Shown one piece after another: positions 8,081 through 16,465 of a stretch of DNA of 28,073 nucleotides. The DNA is taken from contig CAZGDV010000029.1 in assembly GCA_964524995.1 (NCBI GenBank), positions 1 through 28,073 of the forward strand, given 5' to 3'. A program made the position numbers and the translations under genes. The notes under the pieces were generated by a model. It ran no database searches, was not told the DNA's origin, and saw only the letters and a list, made by a program, of their open reading frames with translations. The DNA comes from CAZGDV01 sp964524995 (GTDB taxonomy: Bacteria; Chloroflexota; Dehalococcoidia; SZUA-161). Numbering within the stretch: position 1 is the first letter of the stretch; each line of letters begins with the position of its first letter.

Positions 8081-9808
8081 CTAGTTCAGCTTGATCGTCG
8101 CGCCCTTAATCGTCATCATGCCCGATGCCTCGAGATTCATGTTGCCGCTGGCCTTCACGGTGGCGCTGCTGCTGGCCTGTATCTCGACCTGATTGCCCTT
8201 CAGAATAGCCTTGCCACTTGCCTCGACGGTAACGTCCTGGGCCTCGACCGTCGCACTGTCATTGGCCTTCACTATCACTTCGCCGTCGGAGACGATCTCG
8301 ATCTTGCTGTCGTTCTCCGACAACTTCAGCATATAAGCCTCGTCCGGGTTGGCAATGGTGACGCTGTTGTTCTCATCATCGAGGACTATCTTGGTGCCCG
8401 TGCGCGTCACTATCTGGCGGATGTTGACCTCACCGTTGGACAGGCACTCCCCCGAGGAAGTAGGCGGTTCGTTCGCCTCGCTCCACAGGCCGCCGATGAT
8501 CAGCGGCTTCTGTATGTTCCCGTGCTCGAAGAGCACAAGCACCTCATCGTCCACCTCCGGCTGCCACTGCAGGCCACGCTGCTTTCCCGCCCCCGGGGCC
8601 ACCAGCCGCGCCCATGCGCTCTCCTCGTCATTTTTCAGAGACGGTATCTTCACCTTCACCCGCCCCTGGTTGTCGGGGTCGTCGTTGTTGGTAACCACGC
8701 CGATTACCGGCCCGACACCACCCCTGCCCCTCCCCTTGTCGCCCGATAGCAGCTCGCTGATCGTGGCAGAATGCCGCCCACCGGCCGTAAACTCTGTCAC
8801 GTAGCCGGTCGTGTCGTACCGGTGCAGAGCGTGCGTGACCCTGTACGTGCCGCTGAAGCGGTCTCCGACCCCCTCGATCCTGACCGTCAGCCCGGATTGG
8901 ACAGCCGGATTACCGAAGCATTGGCAATGAGCCTCGATGAAACGCTGGCCGATCTCGTCCAGAATAGACTGCGCAAGCTCGTCCGCCTCAGCCTGACTAC
9001 CTACAGGCCGGTCGACGACGATCTCCTGTCCAGCCTCGCCGAAGGCCTGCTGCGCCACCTCTCCACCCTGCTGACGCTCGCCTATCTGCGGCGTGTCGCT
9101 CGGCTCGGTTGCCTTGCCCACGATCTGCTCCTGCTTGTTGTGGTCCCACCCCTGGACAATCACTTCGGAGACTTGTCTGCTCGTGCTCATGCGGCCGTTG
9201 AACCGCATAAGGTTCTCACCCCATCTGAGCGTCGGCGTGTTATCTCCAGCATCCGGTGTCTGCACGAAATGGAGCTTCCCCTCTTCGACGAACACCCTGT
9301 AGCCAACCCGCTCGGCTCTCGCGTTCAGGAACTCCCAATCGGTCATATTGTCCTGAATAACGTATTCATGCACCTGACGTGTGGAGTCCACCTGGCTTTG
9401 CAGATTGGCGTTCTGCGCAACCTTGCTGGCGATATCACTGTCCGTCATCTGGATATAGGTAGCGGTCTTCTTCCCCCTGTTCAGGCGATGCGACTTGTCG
9501 TAGCCACGCAGGATCAGGCTCGCGCTGGTCGGGCCGGTGAGGACAGGCTCGATCGCCGTGATCTCGCCGGTTAAGAGCTTGGTCCTCGATGTACTCTCGC
9601 CGGTGGCGATCTCCACGCTCTTCCCGATCGAGAACGTGTTGTCATCGATCCACCTCAGGGAGGCATCCTGGAGATGTATGGCGAACATATCGGGCAACGT
9701 GAGGCTGTCGTCCACCTCGACGGAGATAATGCTGTCTATGATCTCGCGAGACGCCTCTGTGCCGTCGAATTTCAGGTATATGCTGGAGCTGATTTGTGCC
9801 GTAGTCAC
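8081..9808 (-). CDS. VgrG-like hub/spike protein (Afp8-like)
   Basis: A 575-aa protein with a GTG start at 9806-9808. Residues about 1-330 match the gp27-like hub/late control D region (LTGEITAIEPVLTGPTSASL, then LRGYDKSHRLNRGKKTATYI). Residues about 345-430 form the gp5 OB-fold (IGVVTNNDDPDNQGRVKVKI, then PSLKNDEESAWARLVAPGAG and DDEVLVLFEHGNIQKPLIIG). The C-terminus is a short beta-helix of alternating small polar residues (VTVEASGKAILKGNQVEIQA, then KASGNMNLEASGMMTIKG). It forms the trimeric central spike that punctures the target membrane. There is no appended effector domain. Confidence 0.95.
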   Translation of the reverse strand: MTTAQISSSIYLKFDGTEASREIIDSIISVEVDDSLTLPDMFAIHLQDASLRWIDDNTFSIGKSVEIATGESTSRTKLLTGEITAIEPVLTGPTSASLILRGYDKSHRLNRGKKTATYIQMTDSDIASKVAQNANLQSQVDSTRQVHEYVIQDNMTDWEFLNARAERVGYRVFVEEGKLHFVQTPDAGDNTPTLRWGENLMRFNGRMSTSRQVSEVIVQGWDHNKQEQIVGKATEPSDTPQIGERQQGGEVAQQAFGEAGQEIVVDRPVGSQAEADELAQSILDEIGQRFIEAHCQCFGNPAVQSGLTVRIEGVGDRFSGTYRVTHALHRYDTTGYVTEFTAGGRHSATISELLSGDKGRGRGGVGPVIGVVTNNDDPDNQGRVKVKIPSLKNDEESAWARLVAPGAGKQRGLQWQPEVDDEVLVLFEHGNIQKPLIIGGLWSEANEPPTSSGECLSNGEVNIRQIVTRTGTKIVLDDENNSVTIANPDEAYMLKLSENDSKIEIVSDGEVIVKANDSATVEAQDVTVEASGKAILKGNQVEIQASSSATVKASGNMNLEASGMMTIKGATIKLN

Positions 9809-9823
9809 AGCCTTCTCTTTCCC

Positions 9824-10468
9824 CTAGGTACTGATCGGAGCGATTGCGAGCATCTGCCCGGCCCGCACCTTCATCGGGCTGTCCAGATGGTTCACTTCCG
9901 CTATGTGACGCCACTGCGCAGCGTCCCCATACTCCTGATATGCGATCAGGTCCAGTGTGTCCCCTTCTCTGATCCTCCTCATCTTGTAGCCCGGCTTGCT
10001 GTATGTGGTCGGATTCTGGCTCGGGAACTTGCCCTCTTCGAAGACCTGCTGGAACGTAACATTGAGGGTGGACCTCACCGGAGTGCCATTCGCCAGGAAC
10101 AGCGTGAACTTCTGGTTTATGCTGGTAATCACAGCCTTGAAGGACCAGAACTTGCCCCACATGAACTGGCATCGGGGAGGCTCCTTCTCATCCTTCGGCA
10201 CCTCCATGAGCTTCCATATCTTGTTGGTATGGTTGCGCACGTCCAGGGCCGCCTCATATGTGTCGAAGAATAGCTCCATGGTCAGCTTGAACGGCTGCCC
10301 GCCTCCGAAGTCGTACTTGGGGACGTTCCCCTCCTTGACATCCTTCTTGGTCCATGTGTTCGTCTTGGTCAATGAGTACTCTTTGGGCCGGAACATACAC
10401 CCTATCATCTCTCCGGTCCCCAGGTTCACTATCGTTGCCGCTTGAGATCCGCCATCCTGCAATGCCAT
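9824..10468 (-). CDS. Afp7-like tube adaptor with C-terminal LysM domain
   Basis: A 214-aa protein with ATG 10466-10468 after TAGGAGG. Residues 1-150 match the CIS tube/hub adaptor family (IGCMFRPKEYSLTKTNTWTK, then FGGGQPFKLTMELFFDTYEA and LNVTFQQVFEEGKFPSQNPT). Residues about 160-214 are a LysM motif (RRIREGDTLDLIAYQEYGDA, then WRHIAEVNHLDSPMKVRAGQ). In Afp and PVC this protein joins the 6-fold tube to the 3-fold spike, and its LysM points into the baseplate. Size and domain order are normal. It sits between the 773-aa protein and the spike gene. Confidence 0.93.
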   Translation of the reverse strand: MALQDGGSQAATIVNLGTGEMIGCMFRPKEYSLTKTNTWTKKDVKEGNVPKYDFGGGQPFKLTMELFFDTYEAALDVRNHTNKIWKLMEVPKDEKEPPRCQFMWGKFWSFKAVITSINQKFTLFLANGTPVRSTLNVTFQQVFEEGKFPSQNPTTYSKPGYKMRRIREGDTLDLIAYQEYGDAAQWRHIAEVNHLDSPMKVRAGQMLAIAPIST

Positions 10469-10514
10469 CGTTGCCTCCTAGACCCTGTGCCGGTGATGTG
10501 CCTCCACCCCCAAC

Positions 10515-12836
10515 CTACCTGCACGCAAGGCGTTCCCTCTCCGTGGCCAGTCTCCTCTTGATGATTGCATATACCTCACGCGCCAGGCGCTCGACATCCA
10601 CCTCCCCACCACCACCACCCTCTTCGCCCTCACTTTCGGCCGCAGACCCGGTCTCTTGCCCCTCCGCGCGCTGGACGAGGCCGGCGCTCGCTTCAGAGAA
10701 GCCGCCATGCGCCCATCCCCGCCCTCCCCCGTCATCGACAACGCGCTCGATCCAGCCGCGATCCCCTTCGGAACGGGCCGGTTGCACAACGTCCGGCAAC
10801 GGCCCAGCCGCCCGGATGCTCTCAGCTTCGCTCTCCGCGAACCGATCCCCGGAGTATGCGGAACGCTCGATATCGGAAGCCAATGCGTCCGCACTGAGGA
10901 AAAGCGGCCCCGCTCCAGACCTCGAATGAGGAGAAGCCTGAACGCGCTTCCCCTCGGCCCGAGGAGGTACAGACGCACCAGGGACAGCCGGGCTGCGGTA
11001 TACACGCTCATTCGCAGCTACCTCGGGGACAGACCGGTCGATCCAGTCGCGTGTCTCCCGTGCATCCGAGCCGGCGGCCTCCGAACCTGAATATCTTCCC
11101 ACGACTTCCCGAGACAGATCATGCTTCACGTCCAGGTGCCGCAAGATCAACGGTGGTACATCCCGGCGCTGCACCAGCGGAATACCAGTAGCGGGACGAC
11201 CGGCGATCGGCTCCGGCGCTTCCGTATCATCGCCAGCCGACCCGGCGTATCGCTGCACCGAGGGCTGCGCCGTATCGGTAGAGGCCGGTTCGCCGCCGGC
11301 ATGAGGTACGTCCGGCTCGCGATGCGGCTGTCCCCGGCCTTCGATGGGTCGCAGAGGCTTCGCGATAGGACTTCGCTGTACTTCGGCACCGGCACCGGGC
11401 TCCGAGAACACGATCTCAGCGGAACTCGGGCCCTCACCGGCCGGGACAGCCGCGCTCTCTCCATCCACCATCGTGGTGGTCTCGCGGTCGGCCTTCGCAT
11501 CCACACGGCCGGCCATCGGAGGTCTCTCCGGCCCGGCCTGCCCGGCGTCGGGTCCTTCCAGTCCAGTTGCCGGCCGAGTCTCAGCGGGCGGCTTCAGCCG
11601 CATCACTTCCTCGGGAGCCAATCGTACGTCCGCTGATCCAGCCTCGCGTGCCGTCGGAATCGCCGTGTCTTCGACCTGTTCCTGCTCCTCTGTAGTAGCG
11701 TCCTCCATCCTGCCCAACACCGGTGAGGATGGCTGCCCCGCGATGCCTGCCAGATCATTCACAAAAGCGCTCGAAGAGGCTTGAGCGGCTGTAGTGAACG
11801 GAGGCTGGGACACAGCGATGTCCAAACGTCGAGTTGGGGAATCGGGCTCCCGCCGCTTCGAGCTACGGGCAGCAGACACCACCAGCGGCTTTGCCGGAAT
11901 CTCAGGCCCTTTGCTCGAAGTTGGTCGTGGAGGCCCTTCCCCGATTACCACCCCCTGCTCGACGCTCTCCGCCGGAGCGCTTGTGACGGTATCGACACCA
12001 CGTTCCGAAGGCGGTGCATGGTCGGGCTCCTCCAGAACCGCCTCGTCAGCGGCGGGCGCTACACTTGCCGCGCGCTGAAGCGTGCTCTCCTGAGCAACCG
12101 GGACGCGCCGATCCTCAAGTTCCTGGGGCGCGCTCTCGGCCGCACCGGCATCGAGGGGACTGCGCCGGGACAAAGGATGCTCCGTGGCTGCCAACGGAAC
12201 CACCGGAGTGACGACCCCCATCCTCTGGAGTGACGGCCCTGCCTGACCGATCTTAGGAGGCTCAGGTATCGCTCGTCTCTGTCTCGGTGGAGAACCGGCC
12301 GGACCTTCTGAGGCTGGCGCTGAGTCGCTCCTACTGTCTATCTCAGACCCCAGTGTCTCACCCATTTGCGGAGCGATATCGGAGAAACCGGCCTCCGGCG
12401 AATCCGCCATCGGGTCATAGGCATCCTCCGACCTCTCCCACCCAGCGTCATGGGCTTCGGCCTGCGACCAATCATCGTAGCGCGGCAGACTGTAGTCATC
12501 TGATCTGCTGGTCGATGGCCTATCCCTGTCCACCCAGAGCCTTGATATGGGCCGCAGCGCGAAATCGGCCGCTTGCAGGGATTGAATGATGTTGCGGGAT
12601 ACGCGCCCAATGTTTGCACTGAGAGCCCTGCCCCACCCGGCCCTGTCCAGCACCTGGCGAGACAGCACGGGACCGCTCGCGAGCCTGCTGATAGACGATG
12701 CATTAACTGATGACCCTAAGCGTCCCGCTATCCATCCGACGAGGCGCGCCGGACGTGCAGTGATACCGGAGGCGAACTCCTGCGCTGTCGCCTGCCAGCT
12801 GTCGCCGTGCGATTCTCCGCGCTTGTCCTCAGTCAC
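10515..12836 (-). CDS. Long disordered eCIS protein with L/V-Q-R motifs and a conserved C-terminal helix
   Basis: A 773-aa protein with a GTG start at 12834-12836 and GGGAG upstream. I do not recognise a fold. Residues 1-110 are moderately structured (ITARPARLVGWIAGRL). Residues about 110-740 are low-complexity Pro/Ala/Glu/Ser. Six short motifs recur: SLQRMG, TLQRAA, EVQRSP, SVQRYA, LVQRRD and LVQRAE. The C-terminal helix VERLAREVYAIIKRRLATER resembles the end of the 137-aa protein encoded before the second tube gene. The gene lies between tube 2 and the Afp7 adaptor. No other gene here looks like a tape measure, so a length-control or tube-lumen role is a reasonable guess. It could also be a scaffold for cargo. 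Confidence 0.75.
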   Translation of the reverse strand: MTEDKRGESHGDSWQATAQEFASGITARPARLVGWIAGRLGSSVNASSISRLASGPVLSRQVLDRAGWGRALSANIGRVSRNIIQSLQAADFALRPISRLWVDRDRPSTSRSDDYSLPRYDDWSQAEAHDAGWERSEDAYDPMADSPEAGFSDIAPQMGETLGSEIDSRSDSAPASEGPAGSPPRQRRAIPEPPKIGQAGPSLQRMGVVTPVVPLAATEHPLSRRSPLDAGAAESAPQELEDRRVPVAQESTLQRAASVAPAADEAVLEEPDHAPPSERGVDTVTSAPAESVEQGVVIGEGPPRPTSSKGPEIPAKPLVVSAARSSKRREPDSPTRRLDIAVSQPPFTTAAQASSSAFVNDLAGIAGQPSSPVLGRMEDATTEEQEQVEDTAIPTAREAGSADVRLAPEEVMRLKPPAETRPATGLEGPDAGQAGPERPPMAGRVDAKADRETTTMVDGESAAVPAGEGPSSAEIVFSEPGAGAEVQRSPIAKPLRPIEGRGQPHREPDVPHAGGEPASTDTAQPSVQRYAGSAGDDTEAPEPIAGRPATGIPLVQRRDVPPLILRHLDVKHDLSREVVGRYSGSEAAGSDARETRDWIDRSVPEVAANERVYRSPAVPGASVPPRAEGKRVQASPHSRSGAGPLFLSADALASDIERSAYSGDRFAESEAESIRAAGPLPDVVQPARSEGDRGWIERVVDDGGGRGWAHGGFSEASAGLVQRAEGQETGSAAESEGEEGGGGGEVDVERLAREVYAIIKRRLATERERLACR

Positions 12837-12851
12837 CGTAACGGCTACTCC

Positions 12852-13289
12852 CTAATCGATGCTCATTCCCTCGTGGACGAACTCCAGGGTCTCGATGGAT
12901 ATGGAGTTGTCATTGGCCTTGAACGCGGGCCCCGACCACTTCCTGGGGTACGCGTTGGTGAGGTTCCATCGCCTGACCTCGTCGCCCTTCTGGTTATAGA
13001 GCACGATCGACATGTTCTTGCGCTCGATGCGACCATAGGCCGCCTTGTCAAACCAATCCCATAGCTCATTCGAGTCCGTCACGCCACGCTTCAGTACTAC
13101 GTTGGGGAACTTGACCCTGCCCGGCAGCTTGAGCGTGAACTGGTTATTGCCGCCTTCCTGGTACTCGAGTATCTCTACCTCAGCCTCGAGGCCGGAAGCC
13201 TCGTCGAACTGCGCTGTCTGTATGTCCTGAATCTCCACGTAGAACTTGGCGTTAGCTAACGGGTCAACCCGTTTGCCTGTCATCGGCAT
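12852..13289 (-). CDS. eCIS inner tube protein, second copy (Afp1/Afp5-like)
   Basis: A 145-aa protein with ATG 13287-13289. It has the T4 gp19/CIS tube pattern: DPLANAKFYVEIQDIQTAQF, then ASGLEAEVEILEYQEGGNN, LPGRVKFPNVVLKRGVTDSN, and the end ISIETLEFVHEGMSID. It is a paralogue of the tube protein at 14403-14864; both share LKRGVTD, a W-N-aromatic segment near the C-terminus and a final E-x-L-x-x-x-HEGM. Afp-type systems use one copy for the main tube and a variant for the first layers above the hub. This copy is next to the Afp7 side of the cluster and may be the initiator layer. Confidence 0.93.
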   Translation of the reverse strand: MPMTGKRVDPLANAKFYVEIQDIQTAQFDEASGLEAEVEILEYQEGGNNQFTLKLPGRVKFPNVVLKRGVTDSNELWDWFDKAAYGRIERKNMSIVLYNQKGDEVRRWNLTNAYPRKWSGPAFKANDNSISIETLEFVHEGMSID

Positions 13290-13328
13290 CGTCTCTCTCC
13301 ATAGCCCGGTGTCTGTTTCGTTCCAGAC

Positions 13329-13742
13329 CTACCCTGCCCTTCTCTCCCTTTCGATAGTCAGGTCGCGGCAAATCATGCGATAGACCGCGTCCGCTATGAC
13401 CTCTGGTGACACCGGGGCCGGTTCCTCGCCGGATTCGCCAGCCTCGCTGCTTGCAGTCGTCTCCTCGGACGCTAGGGCACGGGCTACGTGCGTGCCCGAG
13501 GCCAGCCCCTGACGCCGCACTACGCCATCCGCTTCCTCACGAGTTCTGCTGCGGTGTTGCTTCCCACCGCCCTGAGCCGACGCCAGTGGCAACTGACGTA
13601 ACAAAGGAGCCGTCCCGCGAGCCTGGGGCAGATTGCCATCACGCACATCCGTGGCATCGGATGCAGGCGATTTCATCGCGAGTCCCGAGAATCCAACTCG
13701 ACTGGATATCTCGTCGCTTTGCCTTTTATCGTGAACCAGCAC
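13329..13742 (-). CDS. Small eCIS protein with a disordered body and conserved C-terminal helix
   Basis: A 137-aa protein. GTG at 13740-13742 is preferred because AGGGTG lies 6 bases before it; ATG 13674-13676 (residue 23) is an alternative with a weaker site. The body is Gly/Ala/Ser/Glu-rich and probably disordered. The last 25 residues (SPEVIADAVYRMICRDLTIE then RERRAG) match the end of the 773-aa protein in pattern: V/A-D/E-x-V-Y-x-(2-3)-R-x-L-x-x-ERER. It lies between the DUF6760 protein and tube 2. The shared helix suggests that both proteins bind the same partner. Function unknown. Confidence 0.65.
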   Translation of the reverse strand: MLVHDKRQSDEISSRVGFSGLAMKSPASDATDVRDGNLPQARGTAPLLRQLPLASAQGGGKQHRSRTREEADGVVRRQGLASGTHVARALASEETTASSEAGESGEEPAPVSPEVIADAVYRMICRDLTIERERRAG

Positions 13743-13843
13743 CTGTTCACCCTACGTCTCGGTGAATCCAGCATGACACTTGCCTCCGCCGACGCTACAC
13801 GCCGACGGCAGGCCACTGCCAGGCCGGAAACGGTCCCCGGGCC

Positions 13844-14041
13844 CTATTCCTCGTCGCTCAGCCTGCGGTTTATCTCAGCGATCTGCTCAACCCACTGGCG
13901 TCGCTCTTCGTGCTCCATCTGCATGATCTCGTAAAGCGGCCAATGGAAGTAATAGGCAATGTAGGCTACCTCCTCTAGCAGATCATCGAGGGGGTAGCCT
14001 GCTATGCCCCCCCCAAGTGGCTCATGTCCACCTCGAAACAA
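13844..14041 (-). CDS. DUF6760-type eCIS protein, start uncertain or made by -1 frameshift
   Basis: This 65-aa frame, opened by a TTG at 14039-14041, contains the DUF6760-like pattern GYPLDDLLEEVAYIAYYFHW then QMEHEERRQWVEQIAEINRR. Residues before GYPLDD (FRGGHEPLGGG) look like out-of-frame reading of the preceding gene, and there is no in-frame ATG or GTG before the domain. The upstream gene overlaps by 40 bases. Three readings are possible: TTG initiation, a -1 frameshift at the 8-G run (14007-14014) joining the two proteins, or a homopolymer miscount (nine Gs would fuse them). DUF6760-like proteins accompany the hub chaperone in eCIS loci; their function is unknown. Confidence 0.8.
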   Translation of the reverse strand: MFRGGHEPLGGGIAGYPLDDLLEEVAYIAYYFHWPLYEIMQMEHEERRQWVEQIAEINRRLSDEE

Positions 14042-14370
14042 TGGTTACACTCGGGACACGTCGCCGTGTGGTGGCTGGTCCCGTTCTCGTTTATCTGCCG
14101 GTAGAAGTCCTGCAGGTAAGCCAGGTCGGCTGAGAACAGGCCCTCTATCACACCGGTGTTCACCTCGGATAGGCTGCCCAACCTGGTGATGACTCTGGAC
14201 AGAAGCACGACCACCAGATAGGCCTGATTGGCCTTCACACGCATGTCCCTGAGAGGGTATATCTCGTCGGCGGCCGTCGCCAGCCGCATGACGCCCTCCC
14301 TATGGAGGTTACCGTCCCGGTCTACATACCCCCTCGGCAGAGTGAACTCAAACTCAGTCTGCAGAGCCAT
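14002..14370 (-). CDS. T4-family baseplate hub assembly chaperone-like protein
   Basis: A 122-aa protein with ATG 14368-14370 after GGGGTGA. The sequence TEFEFTLPRGYVDRDGNLHR, MRLATAADEIYPLRDMRV and VILTRLGSLSEVNTGVIEGL-type segments fit the small protein encoded between tube and DUF6760 in many eCIS loci, annotated as a phage tail assembly or baseplate hub assembly chaperone. A CPECNHCF zinc knuckle lies near the C-terminus. The chaperone is expected to help load or fold hub or tube parts and not to remain in the particle. It ends at TAG immediately after a run of 8 G that could act as a slippery site into DUF6760. Confidence 0.8.
   Translation of the reverse strand: MALQTEFEFTLPRGYVDRDGNLHREGVMRLATAADEIYPLRDMRVKANQAYLVVVLLSRVITRLGSLSEVNTGVIEGLFSADLAYLQDFYRQINENGTSHHTATCPECNHCFEVDMSHLGGA
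14007..14034 (-). promoter_or_regulatory. Candidate programmed -1 ribosomal frameshift site
   Basis: On the minus strand the hub chaperone frame reads TTG GGG GGG GCA TAG. Bases 14014-14008 form the heptamer G_GGG_GGG, on which both tRNAs can re-pair after a -1 slip. The slip continues as GGC ATA GCA GGC into GYPLDD of the DUF6760 protein, giving a 175-aa product. A Shine-Dalgarno-like GAGGTGG lies at 14034-14028, 13 bases before the G run, within the spacing that stimulates -1 slippage in dnaX. The same sequence could also be an ordinary ribosome site for ATG 14023-14025 if the run really had nine Gs. Confidence 0.5.
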
Positions 14371-14402
14371 TCTTCACCCCCTGCAACAACACGCAACACA
14401 AC

Positions 14403-14864
14403 CTACGGGTCTACCCGCTCCATGCCCTCGTGCTCTATGTGGAGCTCCTCAACCGCGATGTCGTTCGTGCCCGCATTCAGGGTCGGCCCCGAGACCTTGC
14501 TCGGCCACGCGCTGACGAAGTTCCACCGGGCAACGGGTTCGTCGGCCTGGTTGTACATGACGATCTGCCCGTCCTTGCGCGCATCGACAACCTGGCCGTC
14601 CTCCACCTTCTTGCGCCACTTCCATATTCCCATATCGTCGGTCACGCCGCGCTTGAGAACAACAGTCGTGAACTTGAGGTTGCCCGGTATCTTCTGGATT
14701 ATGACCTTGCCGTTGCCGCCAGCCGTCTTGTGCTCAATTACCTCGCTCTCAGAACCAAGTCCAGCGCACTCCTTGAACACGCCCTGGCATTCCCCCTGGA
14801 TGTCCAGCTCGAAGCTCGCCGCGGTCAGCGGGTCTTTGAACTTGCCTGGTCTCCATGTTGCCAT
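14403..14864 (-). CDS. eCIS inner tube protein, first copy (Afp1/Afp5-like)
   Basis: A 153-aa protein with ATG 14862-14864 behind AGGGAGGTGA, one of the strongest ribosome sites in the cluster, as expected for an abundant subunit. It matches the gp19/CIS tube family: DPLTAASFELDIQGECQGVF, ECAGLGSESEVIEHKT, IPGNLKFTTVVLKRGVTDDM, NFVSAWPSKVSGPTLNAG and EELHIEHEGMERV. It polymerises as hexameric rings inside the sheath. Position right after the sheath suggests that it is the main tube protein, with the copy at 12852-13289 as the variant. Confidence 0.95.
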   Translation of the reverse strand: MATWRPGKFKDPLTAASFELDIQGECQGVFKECAGLGSESEVIEHKTAGGNGKVIIQKIPGNLKFTTVVLKRGVTDDMGIWKWRKKVEDGQVVDARKDGQIVMYNQADEPVARWNFVSAWPSKVSGPTLNAGTNDIAVEELHIEHEGMERVDP

Positions 14865-14893
14865 GGTCTATCACCTCCCTATGTCAGTGTCGT

Positions 14894-16465
14894 CTATTCC
14901 CCGCCTGGTCCGGCCCACTGGCTGATGCGGAAGATCACGAACTCAGCGGGCTTGACCGGGCAAATGCCGATCTCGATGATGACCTGTCCGGCGTCCCGTA
15001 CCTCTACCGGGTTCAGCTCCTCGTCGCACTTCACGTAGAAGGCATCAGCCGGTGTAGCTCCGAAGAGAGCCCCCTCCATCCATATCCTCTTCAGGAAAGC
15101 GGAGACGTCGCGCCGGATCTTGGCCCAGAGGTTCTGGTCGTTGGGCTCGAACACAACCCACTGGGTCCCTACCTCGATGGACTTCTCCACGAAGTTGAAC
15201 AGTCGGCGTACGTTGATGTAGCGCCACGAGGCGTCGCTGGAGATCGTCCTCGCCCCCCACACCCTGATGCCCCTGCCGGGGAACGCGCGTATGCAGTTGA
15301 TCCCGGCGGGATTCAGCGAATCATGCTCGCCCTTGGTGATGTTGGTCTCGAGACCGATCGAGCCCTGCACGATCTCGTTGGCGGGTGCCTTGTGAACACC
15401 GCGCTCGCTGTCGACCCTGGCATAGATGCCAGCCATGTGCCCCGACGGCGGGACCATGATCCCCTCGCCGTTGCCCAGCGGGTTGGCGACCTTGATCCAG
15501 GGGTAGTAGACCGCGCCGTACTTCGAATCGTATCCGGCCTCGTTCACCACCCAGTCCTTGACCTCCTGGGGGCTCAGCCCGGGAAGGCAGTCCAGGATAG
15601 CGAAGCGGTCCTTCATGTTGGTGCAGTGGTCCAGCATCGCCGTCTGTATGATCTTGACGCCTTCCTTGCTGATCTTGCCCGACTGGTAGAGCGCCATCGT
15701 GTCGGGACACATCACCATAGTCACGTCTTCACAAATCGTGAGGCCGTTAACGCCTTGACGCGAGTCGGCGTCGCCAACGATCACGTCCGCGGAGACGGGG
15801 CCGGTGGAGACCGCCGTGGTCGTACTCGCTACGAGCGGATAGTTTCCAGGCGCGGGAGCCTTCTCGGGAATGCCCAGGGTCGACTCCTTCTCGGCCACCT
15901 TGACGAGTTTGGACTCCTTGTTGACCACGTCGACTACGTTGCGAACCGCTTTGCCCTTCTTGAACGTCAGGTTCTCGAACTTCTCTTCCTTGCCGCCGGC
16001 CTTGATGGTAAGGTTGAACTGGTCCTCGGGGATGTCCTCACCGGTCGGCTTGCTGACCTCGACGGATACGTCGCCAGCTTCGAGCGCCGTTACCGTCAGC
16101 GTCTCGATCGAAGGCTGTGCTCCGCTGGGGAGAGCGGCCTGCGCCTTGGGTGCCGCAGCCTCTTCAGTGCCATTACCGCTACCGGGCAGCGCAGCTATGT
16201 AAGCGGCCCCCCCACCGTTGTGGAAGTATCCATAGACTGCGTGGGCCATGTAGCCTCCGGGAATGAACTCACCGAAGTGCTGCACGAACTGGCTCCAGTT
16301 GGTGACGAATACCGGCGCGTACGGATTCGGGAACTTGTCAGGGTCCGGCAGCTTCTCCGTGAAGCCAACGAAGGCCGCCACAGATGTACCAACGCCCTCG
16401 ATGGGCTTCGACCCCTTGTCTACCTCTTCAACATACACGCCTGGGGAGAGGTATTGAGGTGACAT
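14894..16465 (-). CDS. Contractile sheath protein (Afp2/Pvc2-like)
   Basis: A 523-aa protein with ATG 16463-16465 after AAGGAGG. The N-terminus YLSPGVYVEEVDKGSKPIEG is the classic sheath start and carries the linking arm. The C-terminal domain reads WRYINVRRLFNFVEKSIEVG, WVVFEPNDQNLWAKI, FLKRIWMEGALFGATPADAF, then a closing IGICPVKPAEFVIFRISQ. Residues about 100-235 are a variable, Lys/Glu/Val-rich inserted domain (IETLTVTALEAGDVSVEVSK) probably on the outer surface. Only one sheath gene is present, unlike the three of Afp and PVC. A 184-base leader separates it from the previous gene, enough for an internal promoter. Confidence 0.96.
   Translation of the reverse strand: MSPQYLSPGVYVEEVDKGSKPIEGVGTSVAAFVGFTEKLPDPDKFPNPYAPVFVTNWSQFVQHFGEFIPGGYMAHAVYGYFHNGGGAAYIAALPGSGNGTEEAAAPKAQAALPSGAQPSIETLTVTALEAGDVSVEVSKPTGEDIPEDQFNLTIKAGGKEEKFENLTFKKGKAVRNVVDVVNKESKLVKVAEKESTLGIPEKAPAPGNYPLVASTTTAVSTGPVSADVIVGDADSRQGVNGLTICEDVTMVMCPDTMALYQSGKISKEGVKIIQTAMLDHCTNMKDRFAILDCLPGLSPQEVKDWVVNEAGYDSKYGAVYYPWIKVANPLGNGEGIMVPPSGHMAGIYARVDSERGVHKAPANEIVQGSIGLETNITKGEHDSLNPAGINCIRAFPGRGIRVWGARTISSDASWRYINVRRLFNFVEKSIEVGTQWVVFEPNDQNLWAKIRRDVSAFLKRIWMEGALFGATPADAFYVKCDEELNPVEVRDAGQVIIEIGICPVKPAEFVIFRISQWAGPGGE

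Noticed and set aside
7298..8749. Plus-strand frame of 483 codons opposite gp25, PAAR and spike genes
   Set aside because: It spans three well-supported minus-strand genes and their gaps, and its composition (Arg/His/Leu-rich) is typical of an antisense shadow.
10515..12836. 773-aa protein considered as a toxin
   Set aside because: It is mainly low-complexity and I see no catalytic motif. Placement beside the tube adaptor favours a structural or scaffold role.
14855..16462. Plus-strand frame of 535 codons opposite the sheath
   Set aside because: It mirrors the full sheath gene almost base for base and shows no recognisable motif.
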